From assembly GCA_963811225.1 (NCBI GenBank), contig CAWEQO010000001.1:434001-498000 (forward strand): DNA of 64,000 nucleotides, in the 5' to 3' direction. A model generated the notes under the pieces. That model was not told the origin of the DNA, ran no database searches, and saw nothing but the letters and a program-made list of their open reading frames with translations. The DNA comes from CAWEQO01 sp963811225 (GTDB lineage Bacteria > Chloroflexota > Anaerolineae > Anaerolineales > Anaerolineaceae). Below, one piece after another: positions 42,795 to 52,170 of this stretch (the first letter of the stretch is position 1; every line of letters starts with the position of its first letter). The translations under genes and the position numbers were made by a program.

Positions 42795-44489
42795 CTACGA
42801 TTTGGCGGCGATGACCTGGGCTTTGAGGGCTTTGAGGCGTTTCATGACGTCGTTTTCACCGCGGCCGAAGTAGTCGTGCAGGCTAAGGTATTCTGCGTAG
42901 AGCCTGTCATAGACGGCCTTGTGGTCGGGGTTGGGCTGGTAGCACTCGTCGCGCAGGCGGGCCATGCTCTGGGCGGCATCCATGATGAAGTCGTAGCCGC
43001 CGGCATTCGAACCGGCTGCGACGGCGCCGTGCATGGCAGAGCCGAGGCCGCCGCCCTGGTGGGTCTCGGCGACGCTGATGGGCACACCAGTCACGTCGGC
43101 ATAGATCTGCATGAGCAAGCGGTTCTTGTCGGGCAGGCCGCCAGTGGCGACAATCTCGTTGATCTCGACGCCGTAATCGCGGAAGTTCTCGACGATCAGG
43201 CGGGTGCCGTAGGCGGTGGCCTCGATCAGGGCGCGATAGATCTCCTCGGGCTTCGTAGCCAGGGTCGCGCCGAGCAGCATGCCGGTCAGGTCGACGTCGA
43301 CCAGGACACTGCGGTTGCCGTTCCACCAATCCAGCGCGACCAGACCGGACTCGCCAGGATCGAGAGCAGCGGCCTTCTCTTCGAGCAGTTCGTGGACGTT
43401 GACGCCCTGGTCGCCGGCCTCCTGTTGATAGGCGGCGGGGACGCAGTTCTCAACGAACCAGGCGAAGTGATCGCCGACGCAGGACTGCCCGGCTTCGTAG
43501 CCGATCATGCCGGGGATGATGCCGTCTTCGACGTAGCCGCAGATGCCGGGGACGAGCTGCTCTTTGGCGCCGAGGACCATGTGGCAGTTGGAGGTGCCCA
43601 TGATGATGACCATGCGCCCGGTCTGGGTGACGGTGGCGGCAGGGGCGGCGACGTGGGCGTCGACGTTGGCGACAGCGACAGGCGTGCCTGGCTTGAGTCC
43701 GGTCCACCTGGCGGCCTGTTCGGTCAGCTCACCGGCCTTGGAGCCGAGCTCGGCCATCTGGCGAGTCATCTTCTCGTCGACGATATGCTCCAGGCGCGGA
43801 TCGAGGGCCTTGAAGAACTCGTCGGGCGGGAAGCCCTCGCGCTTGGACCACATGGCCTTATACCCGGCGGTGCAAGCGCTGCGGGTCTCAACGCCGGTCA
43901 GCTGCCAGACAACCCAGTCTGTGGCTTCGAGCATACGGTCTGCGGCGGCGTAGATCTCGTGGTCTTCATCCAGGATCTGCCAGGCCTTAGGGAAGAACCA
44001 TTCGGAGCTGATCTTGCCGCCGTAGCGGTCGAGGAAGGTGTAGCCGAGCTCGCGGGCGATCTGGTTGAGCTTGTTGGCTTCGGGCTGCGCGGCGTGATGC
44101 TTCCAAAGCTTAACCCAGGCGTGCGGGCGGTCGCGGAACTCGGGCAGGAAGCACAACGGGGTGCCGTCGGCCCTGGTGGGCAGCATGGTGCAGGCGGTGA
44201 AATCGATGCCCAGGCCGATCACGTCGGCGGGGTCGATCCCGCTCTGCTGCAGCACGGCCGGGATGGCATGCTTGAAGACTTCAATGTAGTCGTTGGGGTC
44301 TTGGAGTGCCCAGTCGGGCTCTAGACGCACACCGCTCTCGGGGAGCTTCTCATCGATGACGCCGTTGGTGTAGGGATGCACGGCGGTGGCGATTTCCTCG
44401 CCGGTCGCGACGTCCACCAAGAGAGCGCGGCCCGATTCGGTGCCAAAGTCCACACCGATGGCGTATTTCTTGTGGGGGGTAGAGTCCAT
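42795..44489 (-). CDS. araB: Ribulokinase
   Basis: A 564-residue FGGY family kinase, which phosphorylates L-ribulose. The AraB-specific features are clear: GVDFGTESGRALLVDVATG at the start, GLGIDFTACTMLPTRADGTP, FPEFRDRPHAW (with LPEFRDRPHAW visible), ISSEWFFPKAWQILDE, and the C-terminal ATP site IVATGGLPDKNRL. Length equals that of E. coli AraB. The ATG at 44489 has AGAGGTG upstream. It is the first gene of the araB-araD pair, for L-arabinose catabolism. Confidence 0.95.
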   Translation of the reverse strand: MDSTPHKKYAIGVDFGTESGRALLVDVATGEEIATAVHPYTNGVIDEKLPESGVRLEPDWALQDPNDYIEVFKHAIPAVLQQSGIDPADVIGLGIDFTACTMLPTRADGTPLCFLPEFRDRPHAWVKLWKHHAAQPEANKLNQIARELGYTFLDRYGGKISSEWFFPKAWQILDEDHEIYAAADRMLEATDWVVWQLTGVETRSACTAGYKAMWSKREGFPPDEFFKALDPRLEHIVDEKMTRQMAELGSKAGELTEQAARWTGLKPGTPVAVANVDAHVAAPAATVTQTGRMVIIMGTSNCHMVLGAKEQLVPGICGYVEDGIIPGMIGYEAGQSCVGDHFAWFVENCVPAAYQQEAGDQGVNVHELLEEKAAALDPGESGLVALDWWNGNRSVLVDVDLTGMLLGATLATKPEEIYRALIEATAYGTRLIVENFRDYGVEINEIVATGGLPDKNRLLMQIYADVTGVPISVAETHQGGGLGSAMHGAVAAGSNAGGYDFIMDAAQSMARLRDECYQPNPDHKAVYDRLYAEYLSLHDYFGRGENDVMKRLKALKAQVIAAKS

Positions 44490-44732
44490 GATCGATCACC
44501 TCTTCTGTAGGATGGGTTAGCCGAATGAGACATTATGCCGTAACCGGCCAGGCAGGGGTTGTTCTTAAAGAAAACGCGGCTGCAGGCTTAGAAAATTGTA
44601 CACCAAAAGAGGAAGGGGCTGGTGTGATAATTCATGCGGGAGGGTGAAATTTTTATGAAGTCGGGATTGGCAGGCCCGAGGCTCGACTTTGTTGTAATAC
44701 TTTTCAGGGACGTGCGTACATTAAGTTAAACC
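44490..44732. other. Divergent promoter region
   Basis: AT-rich spacer between araB and the sigma-like gene. No clear operator was seen. Confidence 0.4.
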
Positions 44733-45194
44733 ATGTCCACTCAATTGGGAAACCGTATGAGAACCCGAACCGCTTCCGACACCCTGACAACTTTCAACAG
44801 CCTGGTGCTGGCGCACCAAGAACAGGCTTTTAACCTGGCCTGGTTTCTGCTCGGCGACGAGCGCGCCGCCGAGCAGGCCACGCAGAATGGGGTGCTGGAA
44901 ACCTACCGCCAATGGTCGAAGGGGCTTGCAGGGCCCTTCGAGCGCCGGCTGCTGACCTACGTGGCGCACGCTTGCGAGAAGTGCAAGAACGGTAAGAATG
45001 CTCTCCACAATGGTCTCAGCCGGCTGTCCTTCGAACAGCGCCTGGCGGTGACACTCATCGATGCGCTAGGCCTGAAATATGAGGAAGCTGCTTTCATCAC
45101 CGGCTGGCCATTGGATCGCTTCCGTCAGGCGCTGGCAGAAGGACGGCAGGAAATGTCGCAAGCGAGTGGCGTTGGCGCCGGAGTGGGCGCGTGA
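44733..45194 (+). CDS. Divergent ECF-like sigma factor
   Basis: A 153-residue protein. Residues about 20-60 (FNSLVLAHQEQAFNLAWFLL) resemble sigma region 2, and about 95-140 (LSFEQRLAVTLIDALGLKYE, then EAAFITGWPLDRFRQALAEG) resemble region 4, which binds the -35 box. The region 2 promoter-recognition residues are weak, so it may be a degenerate paralogue of the full sigma factor next to it. The gene ends 80 bases before that factor. Its role could be as a co-factor or as an independent ECF sigma. Confidence 0.65.
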   Translation: MSTQLGNRMRTRTASDTLTTFNSLVLAHQEQAFNLAWFLLGDERAAEQATQNGVLETYRQWSKGLAGPFERRLLTYVAHACEKCKNGKNALHNGLSRLSFEQRLAVTLIDALGLKYEEAAFITGWPLDRFRQALAEGRQEMSQASGVGAGVGA

Positions 45195-45273
45195 CGCCAG
45201 CGCTGCAAAGAACAAGCAGACTGCACGGTTCAGACGTTTTGAGGTATGCTTAGGGTGGACAGGAAACGACTTC

Positions 45274-45864
45274 ATGAATGCTTTGGACGAACTCGCAGTC
45301 CAGGCGGCAAGCGACCCCTACGCTTTCAGCACGCTGTATCACCGGTGTTATGCCCGGATATACAACTACGTCCGTTACCGAGTAGACGATGACGCAACAG
45401 CGGATGAGCTATGTGGAAGCATCTTCGAGCGACTGCTGAACGCACTGAACGGGTTCAAACCCGAGCGAGCCTCTTTCATCACCTGGCTGTTTGCGATCGC
45501 GCGCAATGCGCTCAACGACCATTATCGCCGCCAGCGGCTGCGGCGCTTTATTCCGTTGGATGCGATCCTACAGCGCCCCGACCCACAGCTCTCGCCGGAA
45601 GAACTGGTGCTGCGAGACGAGCAAACCTCACAGCTGCTGAAAGCGCTGCGCGATCTAGAACCGAAAGAGCGCGACTTACTGGGCTTGAAGTTTGCAGCGG
45701 GACTGAACAACCGCGAAATCGCCGGGCTGACCGGACTGAGCGAGAGCAACGTGGGTGTGCGGGTTTACCGGGCCATTCAAAAGCTGCGAGCGGCCTGCGC
45801 CGACCACATCACTACAGGTTCGATTATCGATATCGACGCGAGGATTGCCAATGAACGAACGTGA
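45274..45864 (+). CDS. ECF sigma-70 family RNA polymerase sigma factor
   Basis: A 196-residue extracytoplasmic function sigma factor. Region 2: AFSTLYHRCYARIYNYVRYR, ADELCGSIFERLLNALNGFK and FITWLFAIARNALNDHYRRQ. Region 4: LRDLEPKERDLLGLKFAAGL, then NNREIAGLTGLSESNVGVRV. The ATG at 45274 has AGGAAA upstream. Its stop overlaps the following membrane protein by 14 bases, the usual sigma/anti-sigma coupling. Confidence 0.92.
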   Translation: MNALDELAVQAASDPYAFSTLYHRCYARIYNYVRYRVDDDATADELCGSIFERLLNALNGFKPERASFITWLFAIARNALNDHYRRQRLRRFIPLDAILQRPDPQLSPEELVLRDEQTSQLLKALRDLEPKERDLLGLKFAAGLNNREIAGLTGLSESNVGVRVYRAIQKLRAACADHITTGSIIDIDARIANERT

Positions 45865-48514
45865 AGCCGCCCATCTGTTCGAAGATATCCTGTCCGGGAA
45901 ACGGGTGATCGATGCCCGCGTGCCGCCGGAAGTGCTGGTCGCGCTGGAAATGGCCGGTCACCTCCATACGACGAACCTCAGCGACGCCAGCCGTTCGGGC
46001 CCAGCCGGGCTGGACCGGTTGATCGCGCAGCACCCGGCCAACCGGCGACCGGGCGGGCGGGTGTCACTGCGCTGGGCGCTGCAGGGCATGGCAATCTTCC
46101 TGGCGCTGGCGGCGGTGGGGCTGCTGTTCAGCCGGGCGCTCACCGTGGCGCTGCGCCCACAGGCAACCGCTGCCCCGGTGGCGCTGGTACAGCCCAGCCA
46201 GGCTGAGCCTGCCGCGACCGAGGCGGCGACTGAGGCGGCCGCGCAGGCAGCGATTCCCGGCGTGATCGACAGCGCCACCCCGGCTGACGAAGCCATGGAA
46301 GCGCCTGCGCCCGAGCCGCTGGAGATCAGCATGGCGCAGGCAGTCGAGCAGCTGCCGTTCCCCGTGCTGGCGCCGGAAGATGATAACACCCCACTCACCC
46401 TGGAAAGCGTAGAAATCCCCACGCAAGACAGCGAATCGAATACGGTCATCCAGACCTACAACAGCCCGCAGGGTGAAGTGACCATCACGCAAAAGGAAGC
46501 GGCCGAACCCACCGCGCAAGAACAACCCACCGAAGCGGCAGCGGCGGTCAATGTGCGCGGGCAGACCGGTTACGTGACCGAGACCGGCAGCGGCGAAAAG
46601 GCGCTGACCTGGAAGGAAGGCAGCACCGACATCACGATCAGCGGCAACCTGCCGCAAGAGCAGCTGATGATGCTGGCGGAAAACCTGCAGCCGCAGGAAC
46701 CGGCGACCGAGCAAGTGACGATCGACTGCGAGGACACCTTCCCTGGACTGCCGGGCTGTCAGAGCCGAGAAGCGATAGCGTCCGGGCGGCTGGTGTTTGT
46801 CGACCCGCGACCGGCGTTCAACAACCGCCCATACGTGGCGGACCTTCAGACCGGGGCCGGTTGGCCGGCAGGTGATGCGCCGGGACAGCCGGTGAGCTTC
46901 TCGCCTTCGAGCCGCTTTTTGCTGGAGCGCACAGCCAAAGGCAGCTGGCAGGTGTACAACATGAAGGGCAAGCGGACGCTGAAACTGGCGGCCCTGCCAA
47001 ACCACACGCCGTTCGACCCGTTCTGGCTGCCGCCGAACACCCTGTCGCAGACGGGTGACTGGCTGGCGATGGCTACCGAAGGGGGTGGGCTGAAAGCATA
47101 CAGCCTGCCGGGCGGCCAGACCGTGCAGCTGCTCCCCCCCGGGACCTTCCCCACCGGCGGCGCACTGCCCAGTCAGCCGGTCGTCTCGCTGGACGGCTGG
47201 ATGGCATGGACACCCAACCCGGATGGTCTCGCCGCCGGGGCCGGGCAGAGCTTGCTGCTGGTCCCGCTGAAAACACCGGAGAAGGTCGGCAGCCTGACGC
47301 TCAGTTCAGACGTGAGTGTGAAGAACGCTTACCGGTTGATCGATTGGGCGCCGGGGACACGCACGCTGCTGCTGGGCGGCTGGACCGGCGGCGGGCAGGA
47401 GGCCACCGGCATGCCGCTGTATAGCCTCAATGCCGACAGCGGCGTAATCACGCGCCTGCCGGCAGCGATGCTAAATACCAAAGAAGCCTACGACTGGAAC
47501 CCGGTTAAGCCGGGGTTGATGGCGCTGGCCGAGGGTGGGGGCGCGTCGATCGGGGAAAACAAACGCCTGGCGCTGCTGAACGTTAACAGCGGGGCGCTGA
47601 ATTACCTGCTCCTGGACGAGCAGGGGCAGCCGCAGCAAAACTTCACCGTCTTCCAGCCTAAGTGGAGCCCGGACGGGCGCTACATTGCTTTTGCCGGGCT
47701 GCAAACGCCGGAAGGCGCACCGGCGGCTGAGGACTCCCTGCTGGGCCGCAGCATTTACATCGATGACACCGACGGGGCAATGTCCTACAGGAAGGTGACT
47801 GCACCACAGGAGGGCGAGAACGGACGCTGGATCGACGGGTGGCCTCAGTGGACCGAGGACGGCAAGCAGCTGCTGTACACCCGGCAGCAGGGCGGCAAGA
47901 CGGACGTGCGGGTGCACCAACTGGCGAGCGACAAGGACAGACTGCTGATCACCGGCCTGCCCGACCCGGCCTGCCTGGTTGGCGGCTGCAACTGGTCATC
48001 GATCCTGCTGTATACCCCCAAGCCGGTACCGGCCCCGATCCCGGATACGGCCAACAAACCCACGAAGACCCTGGCGCCGACCCAACCCACCTCGAACCCA
48101 CCGGCGACCGCAACGCCCGCGCCGCTCGAAGCAGTGGCCAGCGCCCAGCTGCTCCCGCCGACGCAGTCTAGCGACCCAAGCGGCGTGGAGTCGCAGCAGG
48201 TGTGGACCGTGAACGAACTGGCGGGCCGCTGGTTGAGCGCCCTCAGCGGCGAGAGCGGCGCGGATGGCATGCGCCTGGAGGATTGGCGGGGCGTGCAAGT
48301 GACGATCCTGCAGGATGCAGTCCCGGCGCTGCCCAGCTCGCCCACGATGAACTTTACCGCTCAACTGACGGTGGAGGTCAAGCCGGCGGCGGGTGCAGCG
48401 TCCGATTGGGCTGCGCAAGGGACGCTCCAGGAGGATGGCTGGGTTATGGGTGTGCAGAAAACGGTGGGGGTGGCACAAGAGGGGGACGTGTATTCGCTGT
48501 ATTTGCTGCCATAG
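45851..48514 (+). CDS. Anti-sigma-like membrane protein with DUF4367-type and beta-propeller domains
   Basis: An 887-residue protein coupled to the ECF gene by overlap. Residues 1-80 are a cytoplasmic head (AAHLFEDILSGKRVIDARVP), followed by a membrane helix (LQGMAIFLALAAVGLLF). A long Ala/Pro/Glu-rich linker leads to a DUF4367-like domain (about 205-310: TYNSPQGEVTITQKEA, GEKALTWKEGSTDITISGNL). A WD40/PD40-like propeller with repeats such as FQPKWSPDGRYIAFAG follows (about 330-710), and a C-terminal region ends in a strand-rich domain. It probably holds the sigma factor at the membrane and senses an outside signal through the propeller. The anti-sigma role is inferred from position, since no classical zinc anti-sigma motif was found. 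Confidence 0.78.
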   Translation: MNEREAAHLFEDILSGKRVIDARVPPEVLVALEMAGHLHTTNLSDASRSGPAGLDRLIAQHPANRRPGGRVSLRWALQGMAIFLALAAVGLLFSRALTVALRPQATAAPVALVQPSQAEPAATEAATEAAAQAAIPGVIDSATPADEAMEAPAPEPLEISMAQAVEQLPFPVLAPEDDNTPLTLESVEIPTQDSESNTVIQTYNSPQGEVTITQKEAAEPTAQEQPTEAAAAVNVRGQTGYVTETGSGEKALTWKEGSTDITISGNLPQEQLMMLAENLQPQEPATEQVTIDCEDTFPGLPGCQSREAIASGRLVFVDPRPAFNNRPYVADLQTGAGWPAGDAPGQPVSFSPSSRFLLERTAKGSWQVYNMKGKRTLKLAALPNHTPFDPFWLPPNTLSQTGDWLAMATEGGGLKAYSLPGGQTVQLLPPGTFPTGGALPSQPVVSLDGWMAWTPNPDGLAAGAGQSLLLVPLKTPEKVGSLTLSSDVSVKNAYRLIDWAPGTRTLLLGGWTGGGQEATGMPLYSLNADSGVITRLPAAMLNTKEAYDWNPVKPGLMALAEGGGASIGENKRLALLNVNSGALNYLLLDEQGQPQQNFTVFQPKWSPDGRYIAFAGLQTPEGAPAAEDSLLGRSIYIDDTDGAMSYRKVTAPQEGENGRWIDGWPQWTEDGKQLLYTRQQGGKTDVRVHQLASDKDRLLITGLPDPACLVGGCNWSSILLYTPKPVPAPIPDTANKPTKTLAPTQPTSNPPATATPAPLEAVASAQLLPPTQSSDPSGVESQQVWTVNELAGRWLSALSGESGADGMRLEDWRGVQVTILQDAVPALPSSPTMNFTAQLTVEVKPAAGAASDWAAQGTLQEDGWVMGVQKTVGVAQEGDVYSLYLLP

Positions 48515-48950
48515 ATCAACCCCACGCAGTGGTCTTTAAAAGGTAAGGTGGAACGCGCTTTGGAGTGCGTTCCACCTTTTGGTTTCGCCAGACAAGGCCC
48601 TAACAGCGCGACAATCCCTGCCCGGGGTTTACGGAATCAGGACGAGGGCCATTACCAATTTGATTATCGAAGACCAGAGGCGTAGGGGCACGGCGAGTAA
48701 CGCAAGTATCCAGGTTTGAGCCAATACGAAGCCGTGCCCCTGTAACCCAACAATACCATTTTCAATAAAAACACCCTTCGCCTTCTCCCCCCGGCCAAAA
48801 TGCATGATGATCACCGGTGGAATCCTGGTCTTGCGGATTCCCGATGCCTGGGCCTGCATGATTGGGGGGCTCCTCAATGGGGGGACAGGGCAAAATTCGA
48901 TATAATGATTGTGCAGAGATGAATGATTGGGGAGTGTGTGGGGTCGACTT
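48515..48950. other. Non-coding region with hairpins
   Basis: A terminator palindrome lies at 48545-48578. A GGGGCACGGC/GCCGTGCCCC inverted repeat (about 48684-48741) carries the word GTAGGGGCACGGC, like that at 26043. TATAAT at 48901-48906 is the probable promoter of the next gene. An ORF of 82 codons on the minus strand is not credible. Confidence 0.5.
48545..48578 (+). terminator. Palindrome GGTGGAACG/CGTTCCACC
   Basis: 12-base arms (48545-48556, 48567-48578) followed by TTGG. It is almost the same element as at 4764-4796. Confidence 0.65.
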
Positions 48951-49958
48951 GTGAACTATCGTCGTTGGATTTTTTGGGGATTAATACTGGCTTTCTTCTG
49001 GATCGTGCTGTCGAGGCTGGTCCAGATCGAGTCTCTATTGAAGGCGCTCTCGCAGGGAAAAATTATGTGGATCTTCCTGGCGGCGCTGCTGCAGGTGGGG
49101 TTCTACATGGCGTTTACCGCCATCTACCAGGGCGCGTTCCACACCGTGGGGCTCAAGAAGCCGCGGCTGCTGCACTTGCTGCCGCTAACCTTTGCTTCGA
49201 TCTTCGTCAATGTGGTGGCGCCAAGCGGGGGCGTATCGGGCGGTGCGCTGTTTGTGGATGACGCAGCCCGGCAGGGCGAATCCCCAGCGAAAGCGGCGGC
49301 AGGCGTGATCGTGAAGATTCTGTCAGACCTCGTGTCGGTCTCGCTGATCCTGCCGGTCGGGTTGGGTTACCTGCTGTGGCGAGGCAATCTGCAGGGTTAC
49401 CAGCTGGCAGGGGCGGCGGTATTCGTCACGATCCTGCTGGGATTGTCTGGGTCACTGGCGCTGGGCTTGTGGAAACCGTCAGCGCTGCAGCGAGCGCTCG
49501 GAGGCCTGCAGGCGCTTTTCAACTGGGTCTCGATGCGCATCCGCCGCCGCCCGGCGCTTTCCCCCGAATGGGCCGAGCGCAGCGCCAGTGAACTGACGAA
49601 TGCCTCGAAGAACGTGATCAGGCATCCGAGCCGAGGCGGGCGCACGGTGCTGTACTCGCTGACCTCGCATACCTTCAACATCTCCAGCCTGTACGCCATC
49701 TTCCGGGCCTTCCACACCCCCATCTCGCCGGGGGCGCTGATCGCCGGTTACGCCATCGCCATGCTGTTCCTGGTTGTGTCCATTACACCCATGGGGATTG
49801 GCGTAGTCGAGGGGGCCATGGCGCTGGCGTTCCAATCGCTGGGGGTGCCACTGACGGTCGCGACGATTGTGGCGCTGGCTTTCCGCGGGATCGGTTTCTG
49901 GCTTCCTTTCCTGATCGGGTTCCTGGCGCTGAAAAGATTGAAGACGTTCGAGACATAG
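48951..49958 (+). CDS. UPF0104/lysylphosphatidylglycerol synthase-type flippase-like membrane protein
   Basis: A 335-residue polytopic membrane protein of the LPG_synthase_TM family with about eight helices. The conserved core has FVNVVAPSGGVSGGALFVDD, VKILSDLVSVSLILPVGLGY and VSITPMGIGVVEGAMALAFQ, matching the N-terminal flippase half of MprF. It is a paralogue of the gene directly downstream but lacks the synthase half. The start is uncertain: GTG at 48951 or 48936. A TATAAT box at 48901 precedes it. It may move a lipid or an undecaprenyl-linked compound across the membrane. Confidence 0.85.
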   Translation: MNYRRWIFWGLILAFFWIVLSRLVQIESLLKALSQGKIMWIFLAALLQVGFYMAFTAIYQGAFHTVGLKKPRLLHLLPLTFASIFVNVVAPSGGVSGGALFVDDAARQGESPAKAAAGVIVKILSDLVSVSLILPVGLGYLLWRGNLQGYQLAGAAVFVTILLGLSGSLALGLWKPSALQRALGGLQALFNWVSMRIRRRPALSPEWAERSASELTNASKNVIRHPSRGGRTVLYSLTSHTFNISSLYAIFRAFHTPISPGALIAGYAIAMLFLVVSITPMGIGVVEGAMALAFQSLGVPLTVATIVALAFRGIGFWLPFLIGFLALKRLKTFET

Positions 49959-49971
49959 AGGAAGGCAAGGC

Positions 49972-52170
49972 ATGAAACGGCGCACCGTCTTTTGGGTTTT
50001 GCTCATCGCTTTCCTGTGGGTGCTGGTCACCCGCTTTGTTGAGATCAAGAAGCTGGTTAACACCCTGGCAACCGGGCAATGGGAGTGGGTGCTGGCGGCG
50101 GTTTTCCTGCAGGCGATCTTCTACCTGGTGTTCACCGCGCTGTACCAGTCGGCGTTTGCCACGGTGGACGTGCGGGCGCGGCTGACGCACCTGCTGCCGT
50201 TGACGTTTGCTGCGATCTTCGTTAACGTGGTCGCGCCGAGCGGCGGAGCCTCCGGCGCGGCGCTGTTCATGGATGATGCCGCCCGGCGGGGTGTATCGCC
50301 GTCACGGACGGCGGCGGGCAACCTGCTGCAAATTGTCGCCGACTACCTGGGATTCACCCTTGTGCTGGTGTCGGGGCTTATCTACCTGTTCTTCGTGCAT
50401 GACCTGCAAGCCTACGAGATCGTGGGGGCAGTGGTTTTGATGCTGATGACGCTGGGCATGACCGGCGTGCTTCTGGTGGGGCTGTGGCGGCCAGAGATGC
50501 TCCGGCGGCTGTTGGGATGGGCACAAGGAGCGGCCAACGGGATCGCCCAGCGGCTCAAGCGAACGCCTGCACTGGACGGGAGCTGGGCGGATAAGAATGC
50601 GAGCGAATTCATTGCGGCGGCGGCGGCGGTGGTGGCGCACCCGGCCCGCCTGGTCGGCACCATCGGCATCTCGCTGCTGTCGCACTTCGTCAACATCGCC
50701 AGTCTGTACGCGGTGTTCAGAGCATTTCACCAGTCCATCGGATTGGGCGTGCTGGTGGCGGGGTACTCGATCGGCATCCTTTTCTGGATCGTCTCGATCA
50801 CGCCCCAAGGCATCGGCGTGGTGGAAGGCGTGATGGCGCTGGTATTCACTTCGCTGGACGTACCGGCCTCGGTAGCAACCGTGGTTGCGCTGACCTGGCG
50901 CGGCCTGTCGTTCTGGCTGCCGCTGCTGATCGGCTTCGGGGTGTTACGCAGGACCAGCAGCTTTTCGCGGCAGTCGGAAGACCTGTCGGAACGCTGGAGC
51001 GTGCGGGTGATGGCGGTGCTGACGGCAGTGATGGGGGCAATCAATGTGCTTTCTGCGCTCTCGCCGCGGCTGGTGAGCCGGCTCGAGGTGATCCGCCCAG
51101 ACCTGCCGCTGTTCGTCCAGCATGGTGGACACCTGACGGCGGCGCTCTCGGGCTTTGCACTGCTGATGCTGGCCAGCGGATTGTGGCGCGGTAAGCGTAA
51201 CGCCTGGCTGCTAACGCTGGTGGTGCTGTTCGTCTCAGCAACGAGCCACCTCATCAAGGGTCTGGACGTGGAGGAAGCGGCGCTGTCGCTGGGGTTGGGC
51301 GTCTGGCTGTTCACGCAGCGGGCGCACTTCCACGCCCTTTCGGACGCGCCATCCATCAGGCAGGGGCTGCGTGTGCTGGCAGCCTCGCTGCTGTTCACCC
51401 TGGCGTATGGCGCGGCCGGGTTCTACCTGCTCGACCGGCACTTTCACCAGAGCTTTGGCTTATTCGATGCCTTACGGCAAACGGTGGTGATGTTGACCCA
51501 ATTTTACAACCCGGGGGCTACCCCCACCACCCGCTTTGGGCGCTATTTCATCGGCTCGATCTACACGATTGGAGCGGTGACCTTCGGCTATTCGCTGTGG
51601 ATGCTGCTGCGCCCGGTGCTGTTCCGCAAGGCGAGCTCGCAGGGTGAGCGTGAGCGGGCCCGCCAGATCGTCGAACGGTACGGGCGCACGTCGCTGGCGC
51701 GAGCGGCATTGTTTCCGGATAAAGCCTATTTCTTCAGCCCGGGCGGCTCGGTGATCGCTTACGTTACGATTGGGCGCGAGGCAGTGACGCTTGGGGATCC
51801 GATCGGGAAGCCCGAGGATTTGAGCGCGGCCATCGAGGGCTTCAAGGCGCTGTGTACCCGCAACGACTGGCAGCCAACCTTCTACCAAACCCTGCCTGAG
51901 ACGCTGCCGGCCTACCAGCAAGCCGGTTTCAGCTGCCTGTTGATCGGCGAAGAAGCGATCGTCGACCTGCAAACGTATACCCTGGAGGGCAACGCCAACA
52001 AACCGGTGCGCACAGCCTGCAACCGGCTGAACTCGGACACGTCACAGCGCCAGGATCTACGATCCACCCATCCAGGACGAGGTGCTGGCGGAACTGCGGT
52101 TGATCAGCGATCAGTGGCTGACGATGATGGAAGGAGCCGAGCAGCGTTTCTCACTGGGCTGGTTCGATGA
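49972..52170 (+). CDS. mprF: MprF-like lysyltransferase/flippase, fragment 1 of 2
   Basis: The intact protein would be about 890 residues, as in bifunctional MprF, which adds Lys or Ala to phosphatidylglycerol and flips the product. Residues 1-320 are the flippase (FVNVVAPSGGASGAALFMDD; VSITPQGIGVVEGVMALVF). Residues about 340-540 contain further helices, and the DUF2156 (synthase) domain begins near 560 (AYFFSPGGSVIAYVTIGREA; TLGDPIGKPEDLSAAIEGFK). At about 52030-52060 the frame changes: the sequence reads out of frame to a stop at 52170. Skipping one base joins fragment 2. A short ATG start follows AGGAAGG. Confidence 0.85.
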   Translation: MKRRTVFWVLLIAFLWVLVTRFVEIKKLVNTLATGQWEWVLAAVFLQAIFYLVFTALYQSAFATVDVRARLTHLLPLTFAAIFVNVVAPSGGASGAALFMDDAARRGVSPSRTAAGNLLQIVADYLGFTLVLVSGLIYLFFVHDLQAYEIVGAVVLMLMTLGMTGVLLVGLWRPEMLRRLLGWAQGAANGIAQRLKRTPALDGSWADKNASEFIAAAAAVVAHPARLVGTIGISLLSHFVNIASLYAVFRAFHQSIGLGVLVAGYSIGILFWIVSITPQGIGVVEGVMALVFTSLDVPASVATVVALTWRGLSFWLPLLIGFGVLRRTSSFSRQSEDLSERWSVRVMAVLTAVMGAINVLSALSPRLVSRLEVIRPDLPLFVQHGGHLTAALSGFALLMLASGLWRGKRNAWLLTLVVLFVSATSHLIKGLDVEEAALSLGLGVWLFTQRAHFHALSDAPSIRQGLRVLAASLLFTLAYGAAGFYLLDRHFHQSFGLFDALRQTVVMLTQFYNPGATPTTRFGRYFIGSIYTIGAVTFGYSLWMLLRPVLFRKASSQGERERARQIVERYGRTSLARAALFPDKAYFFSPGGSVIAYVTIGREAVTLGDPIGKPEDLSAAIEGFKALCTRNDWQPTFYQTLPETLPAYQQAGFSCLLIGEEAIVDLQTYTLEGNANKPVRTACNRLNSDTSQRQDLRSTHPGRGAGGTAVDQRSVADDDGRSRAAFLTGLVR

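Noticed and set aside
48629..48877. 82-codon minus-strand ORF before the UPF0104 gene
   Set aside because: No ribosome binding site, covers a hairpin, and the sequence looks non-coding.
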